From assembly GCA_903924855.1 (NCBI GenBank), contig CAIYCW010000040.1:88757-152756 (forward strand): DNA of 64,000 nucleotides. Direction: 5' to 3'. Positions 1 through 10,079 of this stretch are shown here, piece by piece. The translations under genes and the position numbers were made by a program. The stretch's first letter is position 1. Every line of letters starts with the position of its first letter. Below the pieces are notes generated by a model. That model searched no databases and was not told the origin of the DNA. It saw only the letters and a program-made list of their open reading frames with translations. Origin of the DNA: an uncultured Rhodospirillales bacterium. Its GTDB lineage: Bacteria; Pseudomonadota; Alphaproteobacteria; Acetobacterales; Acetobacteraceae.

Positions 1-1
1 A

Positions 2-820
2 TTGCGGGGCCTGGCGGCGTTGGGGTGGCTGTTGGCGGTGGCGGGGCCGGGCGCGGCGGTGGCACAGCGGATCGAGATGGCCTCGACCGCGATCGCCGAT
101 GCGCGGTTTGCCCGCCCGGCGCCGGAGCCGCTCACCGGCGTGCTGTCTCTGCCCGGCACCGCGGGGCCGTATCCGGTGATCATTCTGCTGCATGGCTGCA
201 ACGGGTTGGGCAACGGGTCGGCGATGAACCACTGGGTGGAGCGGGTGAAGGGCTGGGGCTATGGCGCCTTCGTGCTGGACAGTTTCACCCCGCGCCATGT
301 GCGCAACGTGTGCGCGCCGGCGGATCAGCCGAAGGTGACGGTGGTGGATCGCGCGGGGGATGTGGTGAACGCGGCCTGGGCGTTGTCGCAGACAGCGGGG
401 GTGGATGGGCGGCGGATCGGGGTGATCGGGTTTTCGCATGGCGGCGGCACGGCCGCGGTGGTGGCGCGGCGGCCCTTTGTGCAGGCGCATCCAGGCCTGG
501 TGCGGGCGGCGGTGGATTACTATGGCGGCTGCCGGGTGCCGGAACTGTATGGCGGGCTGCCGCTGCTGGCGTTGAACGGGACCAGCGATGACTGGGGCAA
601 TCCGGCCAGCACATGTGCGGCGTTCGCCTTGGCGGTGGCGGGACGTGGTGCCATAGAGAACCACAGCTATGACGGCGTGGTGCATGGGTTCGACAATCCC
701 GATCTGGTGCGGATGCGGGTGGCGTTCGGCCACCGCCTGCAGTTCGACGCTGTTGCGGCCGCTGACAGCTATGAGCGAACCCGGGCGTTTCTGGATCGGT
801 TTGTCCGGGATGCACGCTGA
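2..820 (+). CDS. dienelactone hydrolase family protein (secreted, alpha/beta hydrolase); start may lie upstream of the window
   Basis: Signal-peptide-like N-terminus, VIILLHG motif, GFSHG nucleophile elbow, C-terminal H in VVHGFDNP; paralog of the next gene. Confidence 0.8.
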   Translation: MRGLAALGWLLAVAGPGAAVAQRIEMASTAIADARFARPAPEPLTGVLSLPGTAGPYPVIILLHGCNGLGNGSAMNHWVERVKGWGYGAFVLDSFTPRHVRNVCAPADQPKVTVVDRAGDVVNAAWALSQTAGVDGRRIGVIGFSHGGGTAAVVARRPFVQAHPGLVRAAVDYYGGCRVPELYGGLPLLALNGTSDDWGNPASTCAAFALAVAGRGAIENHSYDGVVHGFDNPDLVRMRVAFGHRLQFDAVAAADSYERTRAFLDRFVRDAR

Positions 821-907
821 GGCGGCGTGGCTGAAATCTGTTGCAGGGCCTGAGGGCGCGGACGCATCGTTGGGTCATCGGTCCTGATTGATGGGGAGGA
901 CTACGGC

Positions 908-1738
908 ATGAAGCGGATCGTCACAGGCATTGCGGCGGGTCTTGGGATAGGTCTGCTGCTCGCCGGACCCTGCGCGTTTGCAGGCGAGACGGTGGAGATT
1001 GCCACGGTGCAGATCCCGGGTGCCACGGCGCGGCCGTCGCCACGGCCGATCAGCGGGAGGTTGACCCTGCCCTCCGGCGTGCGGCCGGCGCCGCTTGTGA
1101 TTTTGCTGCACACCTGTGGCGGGATCGATCGCAACGGGCATCTGGAGGGCTGGGCGGACCGGCTGGGCGAATGGGGCTATGCGGCGCTGGTGCTGGACAG
1201 TTTCACCGCGCGCGGCGTGGCCAATGCCTGTGCCGGCAACAAGAAGGATTTGGTGACACCGGGCGATCAGGCGGCCGATGCGATCAACGCGGCGCTGGTG
1301 TTGTCACGCAATCCGGCGATCGATGCGGGGCGGATCGGGGTGATCGGGTTTTCGTTTGGCGGGGCGGCCGCGGTGAATGTGACGCGCAAGGTGTTCCAGA
1401 AGGCGCAGCCCGGGCTGATCAAGGCGGCGGTGGCCTATTACGGGCGCTGCTATGAGGACACCGCCTATGGCGGCATGCCGCTGCTGATGCTGTATGGCGA
1501 CCGCGATGATTGGGGCGACCCGCCGGGCACCTGCCAGCGTTTCATCACGGCGCAGGGCGAGCCGCGCACGATCGAGCGCCATGTCTATCCTGGCGTGTAT
1601 CATGCGTTCGACCAGACATTCGCCAATCCCGGCAAGGTCCAGGAAGGGCATCGGATGCAATATGACTATGAGGCGGCCGAGGACAGTTTTCAGCGCACGC
1701 GGGTGTTTCTCGACCGCAATCTGAAGGGTGCCCGGTGA
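908..1738 (+). CDS. dienelactone hydrolase family protein (secreted)
   Basis: Signal peptide, VILLHTCGG, GVIGFSFGG, VYHAFD; strongly similar to the preceding ORF. Confidence 0.85.
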   Translation: MKRIVTGIAAGLGIGLLLAGPCAFAGETVEIATVQIPGATARPSPRPISGRLTLPSGVRPAPLVILLHTCGGIDRNGHLEGWADRLGEWGYAALVLDSFTARGVANACAGNKKDLVTPGDQAADAINAALVLSRNPAIDAGRIGVIGFSFGGAAAVNVTRKVFQKAQPGLIKAAVAYYGRCYEDTAYGGMPLLMLYGDRDDWGDPPGTCQRFITAQGEPRTIERHVYPGVYHAFDQTFANPGKVQEGHRMQYDYEAAEDSFQRTRVFLDRNLKGAR

Positions 1739-1817
1739 TCAGAGGGGTTGGCGGTGTTTTATTCTGGCGGGTGATAGGGCGGTGCGCCTTCTGACATAGA
1801 TTTTTACTGTCATTTCG

Positions 1818-1847
1818 ATGGATTGCTTCGCTTCGCTCGCAATGACG
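1818..1847 (-). repeat. half copy of the CGTCATTGCGAGC...GAAGCAATCCAT dispersed repeat
   Basis: atggattgcttcgcttcgctcgcaatgacg, same as the right arm of the 14580-14668 inverted repeat. Confidence 0.8.
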
Positions 1848-1903
1848 AAGTTTGGATTGTTTGCCGACAGGTGGTGATGGCGGGGCTGATCGGCCGGGTC
1901 TGG

Positions 1904-2449
1904 TCAGCCGGCCTTTGGCAGATGCTCCTGCAGGCGGGGCATCAGTTCGACGAGGTTGCAGGGGCGGTGGCGGTTGTCGAGCTGCCAGACCAGTATGTCG
2001 TCCCACGCGTCCTTCACCGCACCGGTGCTGCCGGGGAGGGCGAACATGTAGGTGCCGGCGGCGACGCCGCCGATGGCGCGGGACTGGATCGTGGAGGTGC
2101 CGATCTTCTGGTAGCTCAGCATGCGAAACAGCTCGCCAAAGCCCTCGATGGTCTTTTCCAGCACGCGGCCGAAGGCTTCCGGTGTGACATCCCGGCCGGT
2201 GATGCCGGTGCCGCCCGAGGTGATGATGACGTCGATCGCGGGATCGGCGATCCAGCCACGCAGCTTCGCTTCGATGAGGTCGGCGTCGTCGCGCACGATG
2301 TCGCGGGCCATCAGCCTGTGGCCGGCGGCGGTGATGCGTGCGGCCAGCGTGTCGCCCGAGGTGTCGTTGGTGGCGTTGCGCGTGTCCGACACGGTCAGCA
2401 CCGCGATGTGGCAGGCGATGAAGGGATGCGTCTCGTCGATACGTGACAT
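1904..2449 (-). CDS. moaB: molybdenum cofactor biosynthesis protein B
   Basis: AVLTVSDTRNATNDTSGDTLAARI, ITSGGTGITGRDVTPEA, FALPGSTGAVKDAWDDIL typical of MoaB/MogA. Confidence 0.9.
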   Translation of the reverse strand: MSRIDETHPFIACHIAVLTVSDTRNATNDTSGDTLAARITAAGHRLMARDIVRDDADLIEAKLRGWIADPAIDVIITSGGTGITGRDVTPEAFGRVLEKTIEGFGELFRMLSYQKIGTSTIQSRAIGGVAAGTYMFALPGSTGAVKDAWDDILVWQLDNRHRPCNLVELMPRLQEHLPKAG

Positions 2450-2501
2450 GGCGTGTCCTCGCCGGACCGTCTGGTTTCGCCGGCGCGACGGGCGGGGGCG
2501 G

Positions 2502-4364
2502 TCAGTTGCTGGCGGTCTGGGTTTCGAGCTTATGATAGCGCGGCCAATCGCCGGCTGCGAGTTCATCCAGGCTCGGTGTGGGCAGCTTCATCCTGGTTGC
2601 ATAGATCCAGGTGTAGGTGAGGGCGCGCGGGACGAAACCGCGGGTCTCATCGATGGGGATCGCCTCGATGAACAGCAGCGGGTCGCCCATGTCCCGCACG
2701 GATGGGCCCCATTTGGTGAAGTTGCCGGGGCCGCTGTTGTAGGAGGCGAGCAGCTTCAGCAGATCGCCGCCGACCGCTTCGTGCTGTGCGAGGTAGGCGA
2801 CGTAGCGCTGGCCGAGATCGAGGTTGACGCCCGGATCGCGCAGGCTGCCGCGCAGCGTGCCGTTGGGCTCGCGCCCGGTGAGGAAGCTTGCGGTGTCCGG
2901 CATGATCTGCATCAGCCCAGTGGCGCCAGCGCCGGAGATCAATGCTGTGTCGAAATTGGATTCGGTGCGGGCGATGCCGTAGACCATCGCGGGATCGACA
3001 TGAAAACCGCCATTGGGGGACAGGCGCGGCAGCGGGAAGCGAGTGGCGTCCCGCGGTTGGCTGTCGTTGGATTCGACGAGATCGGCGAGCTGGGCGGCGA
3101 GTGGCAGCAGCCCTGCCTGTTTCGCCACCAGCATGATGGCGCGGCCGAGATCGGGGCGGGAGGTGGCGGCGGGCCAGAGCTGGCGCAGCTCGGCCTCGGC
3201 GCGCTGGGTTTCGCCCACCTGCAGCAAAGCGAAGGCGCGCATGCCTTCGGGTGTGGCGGACACAGCGTCCAGATCGGCGATGGTCAGCACGTCCCGCGCA
3301 TCGCCGCCGCCGATGGCGAAACCGTAGCCCAGGCCCAGCACGCGGCGTGCGAGGAAGCCGTAGAAGGTGCGCGGTTCGGCGGCGGCGCGCTGCATGGCGC
3401 TGCGATAGGCGCCGGCGTGGCCGGTGCGCAGCTGGGCGCGGGCGGCCCAGAAGGCGGTGGCGCTGCGCAGGGCGGAGGTGGTGAGCTCGGCGCGGGAGGC
3501 GGCGTCGAACATGGCGCGGGCGAGTTCGATGCGGCCCATCCGCCAGGCGGCGAGACCGGCCATCTGGCCGGCGAGGGCGGAGGCCGGGCAGGACTCCGCG
3601 CGGCAGAGCGCCATGCCGGTGAAGCCGAGTTCGTAGGCCTCGGCATCGCGGTTGAGGGTGAAGAGGATCTGTGCGGCCTCCCCCCGCAGTTGGGAGGCGT
3701 AAGGCGGGGCGATGTTGGGCTGGCCGGCCAGCACCTTCTCGACGGCGGCCGGCCCGCCGCGGCGTGCGGCCTCGGCCACCGAACGGTCGAGTGCAGCGTT
3801 GCGGCTGAGGGTGAAGCTGGCGGGTTCCGATTCCTCGGGCACCGGGCCGAGCGGCGCGCCCTGGTCGAGCGGCAGGGCCAGCTGGGCTGGTGCCGGCGGC
3901 CGCGCGGCGTTGGCGGGCAGGCGGGTCAGCAGCAGGGTGTAGATGGCGCGGGCATCCGGCAGTTCGGCGTAGCTGGACAGCCAGGCGGACAGCTCGTCTG
4001 CCGGCGGCCTTGTGAAGCGCGACAGATAGCGCTGCGCCAGGACATGGCCGAGCATGGCGTGGGTGAGCGGTTGCGTGCTGTCCAGATTGCTGACCTCGCG
4101 CGCGGCGCGGTCCATCTCGCCTTGCGATTGCAGGGCGAAGATACGGCGCAGCCGTGCTGCCTCCGACGGGGGGAGCGGCTGTGGCAGGGTGATGCCGTCA
4201 GCACCGCGCGGGTCCAATCTGGGGACCGCGAACGCCGTGTCGTCATTCACCGATATGGTCTGTGCGTCCACCCTCGTGACCGAAGCGCCGGCCAGAATTG
4301 CCGCCCCTGCCAGGAAGGCACGGGTGACAGGAAGGCGGGAGAACGCGGATTCGAACCCTCGCAT
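2502..4364 (-). CDS. soluble lytic murein transglycosylase (SLT domain)
   Basis: C-terminal YGIARTESNFDTALISGAGATGLMQIMPDTA and YNSGPGN; superhelical repeat-like N-terminal region; ATG at 4364. Confidence 0.88.
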   Translation of the reverse strand: MRGFESAFSRLPVTRAFLAGAAILAGASVTRVDAQTISVNDDTAFAVPRLDPRGADGITLPQPLPPSEAARLRRIFALQSQGEMDRAAREVSNLDSTQPLTHAMLGHVLAQRYLSRFTRPPADELSAWLSSYAELPDARAIYTLLLTRLPANAARPPAPAQLALPLDQGAPLGPVPEESEPASFTLSRNAALDRSVAEAARRGGPAAVEKVLAGQPNIAPPYASQLRGEAAQILFTLNRDAEAYELGFTGMALCRAESCPASALAGQMAGLAAWRMGRIELARAMFDAASRAELTTSALRSATAFWAARAQLRTGHAGAYRSAMQRAAAEPRTFYGFLARRVLGLGYGFAIGGGDARDVLTIADLDAVSATPEGMRAFALLQVGETQRAEAELRQLWPAATSRPDLGRAIMLVAKQAGLLPLAAQLADLVESNDSQPRDATRFPLPRLSPNGGFHVDPAMVYGIARTESNFDTALISGAGATGLMQIMPDTASFLTGREPNGTLRGSLRDPGVNLDLGQRYVAYLAQHEAVGGDLLKLLASYNSGPGNFTKWGPSVRDMGDPLLFIEAIPIDETRGFVPRALTYTWIYATRMKLPTPSLDELAAGDWPRYHKLETQTASN

Positions 4365-4575
4365 GACATTTGTGCTACAGAGAGTTTTGGCCCGATGCAA
4401 CCCAAACTGACGAGACGCATCTCAGGATTGCGACATGTGCGGGAAATCTGGTTGCGTATCAAGGCGATAGGGTCGCATTAAAAAAATTTGAGCAGTCAGT
4501 TTAACGGCATAGTAACTTGTACTTATGCATCCGGATTTTGTTGGAAGAAGCGTTTTTATATCAACGCCCTGACCA

Positions 4576-5343
4576 TCATTGTTCCAGAGCCTGCCGCAAT
4601 GCGACAAGATCCTGCCACATTTCGCGTTTCGCCCCTGGATTGCGCAGCAGATAGGCCGGATGCAGCATCGCAAGGGCGGGGATCGGGGCGGCAAGACCGG
4701 GCACGTCCACCGTGGCCCAGCGGCCGCGCAGGCGGGTGATGCCGGATTTGGATCCGAGCAGGGATTGGGCCGCGATGCCGCCCAGCAGCACCAGGCGCTG
4801 CGGCCGGACGAGGGCGATATGGCGCATCAGGAAGGGCCGGCAGAGCAGGATTTCGCTGTCCGTCGGGTTGCGGTTGCCGGGTGGGCGCCAGGGCACGATG
4901 TTGGTGATCAGGAAGTTTGTGCGGTCGAGGCCGATGCTGGCCAGCATGCGGTCCAGGAACTGGCCGGAGGGGCCGACGAAGGGCTTGCCCATGCGGTCCT
5001 CCTCCGCCCCCGGCGCCTCACCGATCAGCATCAGGCCGGAGTCCGGGTTGCCGTCGGCGAATACCAGTTGGGTTGCGGTGGTGGAGAGGGCGCAGCCATC
5101 GAAGCTCTCCATCGCCTGGCGCAGCTCCTCCAGTGTGCGGGCCTGATCGGCCAGGGTCTGGGCGCGCAGCTGGGCCGGGATCTCGGGCGCGCGCGCGGCG
5201 GGGCGCGGTGCTGGCGTCTCCGGCAGGGAGGCGGATTGCTGCGGCCTTGGCGCGCGCAGCACCAGCCGGTCGATCGGCTGATCGTCCAGCGCCTCGTCCG
5301 CCCCGTAGGCAATCTGCAGCATCAAAGCGGAAAGATCGTCCAT
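4576..5343 (-). CDS. uracil-DNA glycosylase, family 4
   Basis: LMLIGEAPGAEEDRMGKPFVGPSGQFLD, NIVPWRPPGNRNP, MLHPAYLLRNP motifs. Confidence 0.88.
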   Translation of the reverse strand: MDDLSALMLQIAYGADEALDDQPIDRLVLRAPRPQQSASLPETPAPRPAARAPEIPAQLRAQTLADQARTLEELRQAMESFDGCALSTTATQLVFADGNPDSGLMLIGEAPGAEEDRMGKPFVGPSGQFLDRMLASIGLDRTNFLITNIVPWRPPGNRNPTDSEILLCRPFLMRHIALVRPQRLVLLGGIAAQSLLGSKSGITRLRGRWATVDVPGLAAPIPALAMLHPAYLLRNPGAKREMWQDLVALRQALEQ

Positions 5344-5441
5344 GCCCCATGGTTCCCGGTGGAAGGCTTTTGCGCAACCGCCAGTTTGTCCGTAATTTCG
5401 CCGCTCCCCGCCTGCAGACAAGACGGGGCGCGCTGTGGGGG

Positions 5442-7076
5442 ATGAGGATGCGTTCGGATCGCGAGCAGATGGCGTTTGATGTGGTGATCGTGGGGGCGGG
5501 CCCGTCCGGGCTTGCGGCCGCGATCCGCCTCAAACAGCTCAGCCCCGAGGCCACGATCTGCGTGGTGGAGAAAGGCGCTGAGGTGGGCGCGCATATCCTG
5601 TCGGGGGCGGTGATCGAGCCGCGCGCGCTGGATGAGCTGCTGCCGGGCTGGCGGCAGATGGACCCGCCCGAGTTCACCGCCCCCAGCGAGGACCGGTTTC
5701 TCTATCTCACGGCGCAGCGCGCCTATCGGCTGCCGACGCCGCCGCAGATGCACAACCATGGCAATCTGATCGGCTCGCTGGGCAATCTGTGCCGGTTTCT
5801 GGGCGCTCAGGCGGAGGCGCTGGGGGTTGAGATCTATCCGGGCTTTGCCGCGGCCGAGCTGCTGGTGGAGGCGGATCGGGTGGTCGGCATCGCCACCGGC
5901 GATATGGGGGTGTCGCGCGGCGGCGAACACTCCGCCCAGTTTCAGCCCGGCATGGAGCTGCGCGCGACCTACACGATCTTTGCCGAGGGTTGCCGTGGCA
6001 GCCTGACCAAGCAGCTCTTCGAGCGCTTCGCCCTGCGCGATGGCTGCGACGTGCAGACCTATGGGCTGGGCATCAAGGAGCTGTGGGAGATCCCGGCCGC
6101 CCAGCATCGTCCCGGTGCCATCACCCACACGATCGGCTGGCCGGTGGACGGCGCGACCTATGGCGGTTCGTGGCTGTATCACTGGGGGGACAACCTGGTC
6201 TCCTACGGCTATGTGGTGGGGCTGGATTACCGCAACCCGCATCTGTCCCCGTTCGAGGAGATGCAGCGGCTCAAGCTGCATCCGGCGATGAAGCCGCATT
6301 TCGAGGGTGGGCGGCGCATCGCCTATGGCGCGCGGGCGCTGTCTGAAGGCGGGCTGCAGTCGCTGCCGAAGCTCACCTTCCCGGGCGGGTGCCTGGTGGG
6401 GGACACGGCGGGGTTCCTCAACGTGCCGAAGATCAAGGGCACCCACACGGCGATGAAATCCGGCATGCTGGCGGCCGAGGCGGTGGCGCGGGGGCTGGCG
6501 GCGGACAGCCCGGCCGAGCCCGTCGCCTACACCGAGCTGTTCCGCGCCAGCTGGCTGGCGGACGAGCTGCACGCCGTGCGCAACATCCGCCCGGGCTTTG
6601 CCAGATTCGGCCTGTGGGGCGGGCTGCTGAACGCCGCACTCGACACCTATGCGTTTCGCGGCAAGGCGCCCTGGACGCTGCATCACCCGCATGCCGACCA
6701 TGAAGGTCTGCAGGAGGCGGAAACCGCCCCCGCCATCGCCTATCCGAAGCCGGATGGCGTGATCACCTTCGATCGGCTGTCCTCGGTGTTCATCAGCAAC
6801 ACCAACCATGCCGAGGATCAGCCGGTGCATCTGCGGCTGCGCGAGCCGGCGCGGGCGATTGCGGTGAACTGGGAGCGGTATCGGAGCCCCGAGACGCGTT
6901 ACTGTCCGGCCGGCGTGTATGAGATCGTCGGCGCCGACCAGGGCACCCCTGCCCTGCAGATCAACGCGCAGAACTGCGTGCACTGCAAAACCTGCGACAT
7001 CAAGGATCCCACCCAGAATATCGACTGGGTGACGCCGGAAGGTGGCGGCGGGCCGGTCTATCCGGGTGGAATGTAG
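5442..7076 (+). CDS. electron transfer flavoprotein-ubiquinone oxidoreductase
   Basis: N-terminal FAD motif DVVIVGAGPSGLAAAIRL; C-terminal CPAGVYEI and CVHCKTCDIKDPTQNIDWVTPEGGGGPVYPGGM; ATG at 5442. Confidence 0.93.
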   Translation: MRMRSDREQMAFDVVIVGAGPSGLAAAIRLKQLSPEATICVVEKGAEVGAHILSGAVIEPRALDELLPGWRQMDPPEFTAPSEDRFLYLTAQRAYRLPTPPQMHNHGNLIGSLGNLCRFLGAQAEALGVEIYPGFAAAELLVEADRVVGIATGDMGVSRGGEHSAQFQPGMELRATYTIFAEGCRGSLTKQLFERFALRDGCDVQTYGLGIKELWEIPAAQHRPGAITHTIGWPVDGATYGGSWLYHWGDNLVSYGYVVGLDYRNPHLSPFEEMQRLKLHPAMKPHFEGGRRIAYGARALSEGGLQSLPKLTFPGGCLVGDTAGFLNVPKIKGTHTAMKSGMLAAEAVARGLAADSPAEPVAYTELFRASWLADELHAVRNIRPGFARFGLWGGLLNAALDTYAFRGKAPWTLHHPHADHEGLQEAETAPAIAYPKPDGVITFDRLSSVFISNTNHAEDQPVHLRLREPARAIAVNWERYRSPETRYCPAGVYEIVGADQGTPALQINAQNCVHCKTCDIKDPTQNIDWVTPEGGGGPVYPGGM

Positions 7077-7155
7077 GTAACAACCATGCGCCTGGCTCTT
7101 TTTCCGCCCGGGTGCGACACCAAAGTAACGTGAGCCGCTTTTGTCAGGAACCTGC

Positions 7156-8862
7156 ATGTCCGTCCTTCCCCGCCTGCGTCGCGTCACCCTGCTCACCCTG
7201 ACGCTGCTGTCCTCCTGTGCGGCGACGCAGCCTGGCGGCGGTGACAGCGCCCATGCCGAGACCGCGCGGCTGGAGGTGAGCGGGGCGAGCGGGGCCTATC
7301 TGTCCGGCCGGACGGCCGAGGCGGAGGGTGAGCTGGGCCTGGCCGCCGATCTGTTCCTGGCCGGGCTGAAGATCGACCCGTCCAGCCCGGAATTGCTGCG
7401 CGAGGCGTTCATCACCAGCCTGCTGTCCGGCCGTGGCGAGGCGGTGACGCTTGCGCGGCGCATGCAGACCAATGTCGCGGCGCAGCTGCTGCTGGCCAAT
7501 GCGGATGCGAAGGATGGGCGCTGGTCCTCCGCCGAGAACCGGCTGTCCGCCATCGTGCGGCAGGGGCCGGTGCAGGTGCTGCAGCCGCTGCTGGTGGCCT
7601 GGGCGCAGTTCGGCGGCGGGCGCGTGGATGCGGCGCTGGCGACCCTGACCCCGCTGGCGGAGGGCCAGCGCTTCCGCGGCGCCTATGCGCTGCATGCGGC
7701 GCTGATTGCCGACCTTGCCGGGCGCAAGCCGGAGGCGGAGAGATTCTACCGCATCGCGCAGACCGACTCCGGCGGGGTGAACCTGCAGATGGCCCGCATG
7801 CTGGCCAGCTGGCAGGCGCGCAACGGCCACGTGGCGGAGGCGCAGCAGACGCTGAACACGCTGCAGGATCAGGCGCCGGATGTGGCGATCGCGGTGCCCG
7901 CGCTGTACAACGCCTCCAGCAAGCCAATGGTGCGCAACGCGCTCGATGGCATGGCGGAGGCCTATCTCGCCTTTGGCGCGGCGTTGCGCGGCCAGGAGGG
8001 TGGCGCCGATCAGGCCGTGTTGATGCTGCGCCTGGGGCTTGATCTGAGGCCGGATCTGACCATGGCGCGGCTGATCAGCAGCGACATCCTCGATGCCGCC
8101 CATCACGAGGCCGGCGCACTTGCCATGCTCAACCCGGTGGCGGAGGACGATCCGCTGATCGCCGTGGTGCGGCTGCGCCAGGCGGCTTTGTCCGCCCGGG
8201 TCGGCCAGGTGGATGCCGCTCTGTCACTGCTCGACAAGGTCTCCGCCGCCTATCCGACGCGGCCCGATCCGTGGTCGATGCGCGGCGATCTGCTGCGCGA
8301 CGGCAAGCGCTTCGCCGAGGCGGTGACCGCCTACAGCACCGCGATCCAGCTGCGCGGCAAGCCTGATCGCAGCGACTGGCCGCTCTATTACCAGCGCGGC
8401 ATCGCCTATGACCGCTCGGGCGACTGGCCGCATGCCGAGGCCGATCTGCAGCACGCGTTGCAGCTCTCCCCCGATGAGCCCTTCGTGCTGAACTATCTTG
8501 GCTATTCCTGGACCGAGCACGGCGAGAACCTGACCAAGGCGCGCCAGATGATCGAGCGCGCGGTGGCGCTGCGCCCGGATGACGGCGCCATCGTCGACAG
8601 CCTGGGCTGGGTGGCGCTGCGCCAGAACGACACCAAGGGCGCCGTGCGGCTGCTGCAGCGCGCCGTGGAGCTGGAATCGGGCGATTCGACGGTGAATATG
8701 CATCTGGGCGACGCCTATTGGGCGGTGGGCCGCAAGCTGGAGGCGCAGTTCCAATGGCGCCGCGCGCTCACGCTCAACCCCGAGCCGGAGGATCTGCCCA
8801 AGCTGCAGGCCAAGCTGCGCGAGAGCGAGGCCGCCCTGGGCAATCTGCCGGCCAAACCCTGA
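7156..8862 (+). CDS. tetratricopeptide repeat protein (probable lipoprotein/secreted)
   Basis: LLSSCA lipobox-like N-terminus; TPR-like repeats (YQRGIAYDRSGDWPHAEADLQHAL..., LGYSWTEHGENLTKAR). Confidence 0.85.
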   Translation: MSVLPRLRRVTLLTLTLLSSCAATQPGGGDSAHAETARLEVSGASGAYLSGRTAEAEGELGLAADLFLAGLKIDPSSPELLREAFITSLLSGRGEAVTLARRMQTNVAAQLLLANADAKDGRWSSAENRLSAIVRQGPVQVLQPLLVAWAQFGGGRVDAALATLTPLAEGQRFRGAYALHAALIADLAGRKPEAERFYRIAQTDSGGVNLQMARMLASWQARNGHVAEAQQTLNTLQDQAPDVAIAVPALYNASSKPMVRNALDGMAEAYLAFGAALRGQEGGADQAVLMLRLGLDLRPDLTMARLISSDILDAAHHEAGALAMLNPVAEDDPLIAVVRLRQAALSARVGQVDAALSLLDKVSAAYPTRPDPWSMRGDLLRDGKRFAEAVTAYSTAIQLRGKPDRSDWPLYYQRGIAYDRSGDWPHAEADLQHALQLSPDEPFVLNYLGYSWTEHGENLTKARQMIERAVALRPDDGAIVDSLGWVALRQNDTKGAVRLLQRAVELESGDSTVNMHLGDAYWAVGRKLEAQFQWRRALTLNPEPEDLPKLQAKLRESEAALGNLPAKP

Positions 8863-8864
8863 TC

Positions 8865-9743
8865 ATGCTGCACGAATTCGCCCGGGCGAAGGTCAACCTC
8901 TACCTCCATGTCACCGGACGCCGGGCGGATGGCTACCATCTGCTCGACAGCCTCGCCGTGTTCCCCGAGATCGGCGATCGGGTGACGGCGGAGCACGGCC
9001 CCGAGCTCACGCTGGAGCTGGACGGGCCGTTCGGCCGCACGCTGACCGCGGAGCCGGACAATCTGGTGCTGCGCGCGGCGCGTGGCCTGGCGGAGCTTGC
9101 CGGTGTGCCGGCCCGGGCGCATCTGACGCTTGCCAAGAACCTGCCGGTCTCCTCCGGGATCGGCGGCGGCTCGGCGGATGCGGCGGCGACGCTGCGCGTG
9201 CTGCAACTTCTGTGGAACGTGCAGGTGGAGCCGGACGCGCTGGTGGCACTGGCCACACGGCTTGGCGCCGATGTGCCGGTGTGCCTTGCGCAGCTGCCGG
9301 CCCGCATGCGCGGCATCGGCGAAATCCTGGCCCGCGCCCCCGCCATCCCGGCCTGCGGCATGGTGCTGGTCAACCCGCTGGTGGGGGTGGCCACACCCGC
9401 CGTGTTCAAGGCGCGCCAGGGCGGATTTTCGCCGGAGGCCAGGCTTGGCACCTATTGGGCGGATGCCGCGGCGATGGCGGATGATCTGGCCGAACTCTCC
9501 AATGATCTGCAGCCGCCCGCCATGGCGCTGTGCCCGGTGATCGAGGATGTGCTGCTCGCCATCGCGCGTCTGCCCGGCTGCCACCTGGCGCGGATGAGCG
9601 GCTCGGGCGCCACCTGCTTTGGGCTGTTCGACACCGCCGAAGAGGCCGCCCACGCGGCCACCGAGGTGAGCCGCGATGGCTGGTGGAGCTGGGGTGGCGC
9701 GCTTGCGGCAGAACGGGTTGCGGACAGCCCGGTCTTGTCATAA
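8865..9743 (+). CDS. ispE: 4-diphosphocytidyl-2-C-methyl-D-erythritol kinase
   Basis: ARAKVNLYLHVTGRRADGYH, LPVSSGIGGGSADAAATL, MSGSGATCFGLF GHMP kinase motifs. Confidence 0.92.
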   Translation: MLHEFARAKVNLYLHVTGRRADGYHLLDSLAVFPEIGDRVTAEHGPELTLELDGPFGRTLTAEPDNLVLRAARGLAELAGVPARAHLTLAKNLPVSSGIGGGSADAAATLRVLQLLWNVQVEPDALVALATRLGADVPVCLAQLPARMRGIGEILARAPAIPACGMVLVNPLVGVATPAVFKARQGGFSPEARLGTYWADAAAMADDLAELSNDLQPPAMALCPVIEDVLLAIARLPGCHLARMSGSGATCFGLFDTAEEAAHAATEVSRDGWWSWGGALAAERVADSPVLS

Positions 9744-9784
9744 GCAATCGGCCCGCCCCTGTCCGGGGCCGGCATGTGGCTTGA

Positions 9785-9859
9785 TGGGACGTCGCCAAGC
9801 GGTAAGGCAGCGGATTTTGATTCCGCCATTCGGAGGTTCGATCCCTCCCGTCCCAGCCA
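9785..9859 (+). tRNA. tRNA-Gln (anticodon TTG)
   Basis: TGGGACG/CGTCCCA acceptor stem, GCGGA-TTTTGAT-TCCGC anticodon arm, GGAGGTTCGATCCCTCC T arm, encoded CCA. Confidence 0.95.
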
Positions 9860-9868
9860 GCTCCTTCC

Positions 9869-9897
9869 CGTAGGGCGGAAGCCGCAGGCCTCCGCCA
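9869..9897 (+). repeat. half copy of the CGTAGGGCGGAAG...CCTCCGCC dispersed repeat
   Basis: cgtagggcggaagccgcaggcctccgcca; related to 57047-57133 and 59013-59041. Confidence 0.65.
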
Positions 9898-9922
9898 CGC
9901 ACGCATCCAAGAACGACAGCGC

Positions 9923-9972
9923 CTTCTTTTTGTGAACAAAAAGAAGCAAAAAAACTTTTTCCGTTTTTGGCC
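9923..9972 (+). repeat. A/T-rich palindromic dispersed element, copy 1
   Basis: cttctttttgtgaacaaaaagaag hairpin followed by conserved tail caaaaaaacttttt-ccgtttttgg. Confidence 0.8.
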
Positions 9973-10079
9973 CGTGCGGGTGGGGCGGGTTCGCCCATCC
10001 TCGGCGGGCTTCGAACCTGGCCTTGATGGTGGGCGCAATATGCTTGCAGTCAGCCAGGGGGCGTGGAAGACACTGGTGG

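Noticed and set aside
4351-4370. GGATTCGAACCCTCGCATGAC, resembling a tRNA T-arm
   Set aside because: No acceptor or anticodon arm can be formed around it; lies at the start of the transglycosylase gene.
2121-4481. 786-aa plus-strand ORF
   Set aside because: Antisense to moaB and the lytic transglycosylase; the opposite strand has clear domain motifs.
4917-5441. N-terminal extension of the ETF-QO ORF
   Set aside because: Arg/Pro-rich, overlaps the UDG gene; the conserved protein starts at 5442.
5322-7196. 624-aa minus-strand ORF
   Set aside because: Antisense to ETF-QO, which has unambiguous motifs.
9923-9946. Interpretation of the A/T-rich hairpins as simple rho-independent terminators
   Set aside because: The stem is A/T-rich with little GC and the conserved tail and variable orientation are not explained by a terminator model alone; kept as a repeat family instead.
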